From the NCBI GenBank assembly GCA_030673005.1, contig DAOVFI010000029.1, positions 1 to 13,996 on the forward strand: a DNA stretch of 13,996 bases. The letters are read 5' to 3'. Of this stretch, positions 12,447 to 13,996 are shown in pieces (within the stretch, counting starts at the first letter, position 1; each line of letters starts with the position of its first letter). The notes under the pieces are model-generated. The model saw nothing but the letters and a program-made list of their open reading frames with translations. It was not told the origin of the DNA and made no database searches. Both the position numbers and the translations under genes were made by a program. This DNA is from Planctomycetales bacterium. Lineage in GTDB: Bacteria; Planctomycetota; Phycisphaerae; SM23-33.

Positions 12447-13996
12447 ATGAAGATGTCAAGAAGGTGTAATTACTGTCGTCGAGGCGTTGCTTATATTCTG
12501 GCGCTGCTGCTGCTGGCTATTTTCAGCACGCTGTCGGTGGCGATGGTCGGCGCTACGGACCTGAACCTGCGCAAGAGTGAGAACTGGCGCAAAGCCGAGG
12601 AGGCGCGCCTGGCCGCCGAGGGCGGACTGGACTTCGCCATGTTCACATTGAAGGGACTTCAGAGCGCTCCGACCTGGGACGGCCAGCCCGATATGATTCA
12701 GGTCGCCTACAACCACCTCTCGGCCAAAATGGACGGAACGAGCAACCTTGGGGGAGAAAGTATCTCAATGTCGGGTGGAAGCGTTTCCGTGCCGAATATC
12801 GCATTCGGCACTGACGGCGCCGATTTCAGTTTCTCCATGGCTCCGGCCGGCGTCGGTTTGGTCCGCCTGATCGTAACGGGTAATTCAGGACCCTACACGC
12901 GGCAGGTCGCGGTTACTCTCAGCGTTGACGAGGATACTTCCGTAACACATTACTCCGTAGCCAGCCGATCTCGCATAGTTATCACCGACGCGGCCGTTAT
13001 CGACGGCGATCTCTTCAGTACATGGAACCGGACACATATCAACGGATACGACATTCCCCCGTTCACGTCGGATGAAGACACCACCGTCAACGGGACACTC
13101 GCGACCGTCATGAGTCAGTCGGAGTTCGAAGAGTACGATTCGGACGATTACGTTGATGGCGAACACGAGGGATTTGTCTATGACGCGCCGGAGTTCTCCG
13201 AGTACACCACCGACGACTTCGACACGTCCAGTTATAAAACCGGTACGACGGACATTACCACGCTTGATCCACCCGACCACTGGAACAATGACGACCCGTT
13301 CCCGGCCCCGAACAACATACGCCGGCGGATCGACCGTCCCGTGTACGAGAACCGGACTTTCGACAACGTCTATATACCCGTCGGGTACAACCCGAAGTTC
13401 GTCAACTGTACGTTCAACCAGATAATCTACATCGACTCCAACGAGACAAAGACGCTGGACGACTGGTCGCACGACTACTACAGCGAACACGCCATTCCAG
13501 GCTACGAAGGTAGCAGCGCGGATCAACACAACGATTTGTCCAACAACGTGGTCTTCGACGACTGCACTTTCAACGGCCCGGTAATCACCGCAGTGCCGCG
13601 CGACTACTGGTGGAGCAAGAACGCACTGACCTTCGCGGGTGAAACAACCTTCACCAACGACTTCATGCCCGAAAGCACCATCCTGGCGCCGAACTTCGGT
13701 GTCGATATCGGAGGGCGCGGATATGATTTCGAAACCAACCCCGACAGTACGCTGACCGGGGTAATCGTCGGCGGGATCGTCGATATCCGAGGCACTGCCA
13801 ACATCGAGGGAACCATCCTCAGCATGTACTACCCGGACACCGACCGCGGAAGCGCCGCCAGGTATTACGGGACTAACATCGGATGCGAAGACGACGGAGG
13901 TGAGTGCGGCGGCGCTACAGGATTCACCGGCGACATCCGCATCATCCCCCAGCCGGGAAACGAGCTACCTTTTGGAATGCGTAAAAAATACACGCT
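12447..13996 (+). CDS. Second PilX-like minor pilin with large passenger domain (3' end beyond window)
   Basis: A partial paralogue of the 10279-11871 product; 516 codons are visible and the frame is open to the window end. It begins with a basic leader ending RRG (11-13), then a hydrophobic helix (about 14-36) with Leu at mature position 5 instead of Glu, then 'LRKSENWRKAEEARLAAEGGLDFA'. The passenger keeps the same order of blocks, including FVNCTFN, FDDCTFN and 'GVIVGGIVDIRGTANIEGTIL'. Over one 38-residue block (RPVYENRTFDN... to ...NET) I count 33 identical residues. The two differ most in the loop before the second CTFN rung and near the C-terminus, where this copy adds Cys-containing residues (CEDDGGECGG). 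The ATG at 12447 has GGAGGG 9 nt upstream, 54 nt after the GspJ-like stop. By comparison with its paralogue the stop should lie about 50 nt past the window. Confidence 0.75.
   Translation, partial: MKMSRRCNYCRRGVAYILALLLLAIFSTLSVAMVGATDLNLRKSENWRKAEEARLAAEGGLDFAMFTLKGLQSAPTWDGQPDMIQVAYNHLSAKMDGTSNLGGESISMSGGSVSVPNIAFGTDGADFSFSMAPAGVGLVRLIVTGNSGPYTRQVAVTLSVDEDTSVTHYSVASRSRIVITDAAVIDGDLFSTWNRTHINGYDIPPFTSDEDTTVNGTLATVMSQSEFEEYDSDDYVDGEHEGFVYDAPEFSEYTTDDFDTSSYKTGTTDITTLDPPDHWNNDDPFPAPNNIRRRIDRPVYENRTFDNVYIPVGYNPKFVNCTFNQIIYIDSNETKTLDDWSHDYYSEHAIPGYEGSSADQHNDLSNNVVFDDCTFNGPVITAVPRDYWWSKNALTFAGETTFTNDFMPESTILAPNFGVDIGGRGYDFETNPDSTLTGVIVGGIVDIRGTANIEGTILSMYYPDTDRGSAARYYGTNIGCEDDGGECGGATGFTGDIRIIPQPGNELPFGMRKKYT

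Noticed and set aside
3206..13996. Type II secretion system instead of a pilus
   Set aside because: Minor pilins and the PilP-like protein have GspI/J/K/C flavour, but a PilT with intact motifs and the pilN-pilO order favour a retractable type IV pilus. Not fully excluded without the secretin and major pilin.

Overview
The window looks like chromosomal DNA from a Gram-negative environmental bacterium. The best guess is Planctomycetota, perhaps class Phycisphaerae. That guess is inference: it rests on PEP-CTERM exported proteins next to a type IV pilus (T4P)/type II secretion-like locus, and on PilX-like minor pilins carrying very large passenger domains. No rRNA or other taxonomic marker is present. 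Coding sequence is moderately GC-rich and starts include ATG and GTG. The gene-free stretches at about 1.5-1.8 kb and 2.45-2.6 kb are clearly more AT-rich.

Left part (1-2.4 kb, minus strand). Two small secreted proteins with C-terminal PEP-CTERM sorting tails (100-663 and 710-1384) form a short operon. Upstream of them is a 526-bp gene-free stretch. It holds an AT-rich element with six GCGAGG hexamers, a plus-strand intrinsic terminator and a long dyad. A single FHA-domain protein follows (1911-2381), with its own likely promoter near 2479-2506.

Spacer (2382-3205). No convincing gene is seen. It contains a long imperfect hairpin built of 7-bp units (2608-2691), two copies of a 15-bp sequence, and a palindrome.

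Right part (3206-13996, plus strand). This is a T4P-type assembly locus in two blocks. Block 1 is pilN-, pilO- and pilP-like genes, then the assembly ATPase pilB and the retraction ATPase pilT. A 370-bp gap with terminator-like hairpins follows. Block 2 is the platform protein pilC, a GspI/PilV-like prepilin, a 530-residue PilX-like protein, a GspJ/PilW-like prepilin, and a second PilX-like protein that is a close paralogue of the first and runs off the window end. PilN, PilO and PilP would form the inner-membrane alignment complex. PilB and PilT would drive extension and retraction through PilC. The four minor prepilins would form a priming or tip complex. No pilM, pilQ, major pilin or prepilin peptidase is visible here.

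The most unusual content is the pair of PilX-like proteins. Each has a pilin-type N-terminus fused to about 450 residues that look like a beta-helical, surface-displayed domain, and the two flank a GspJ-like gene. Second-rank observations are a 9-G homopolymer inside pilC, an altered c-di-GMP-binding motif in PilB, and the repeat-bearing gene-free regions.
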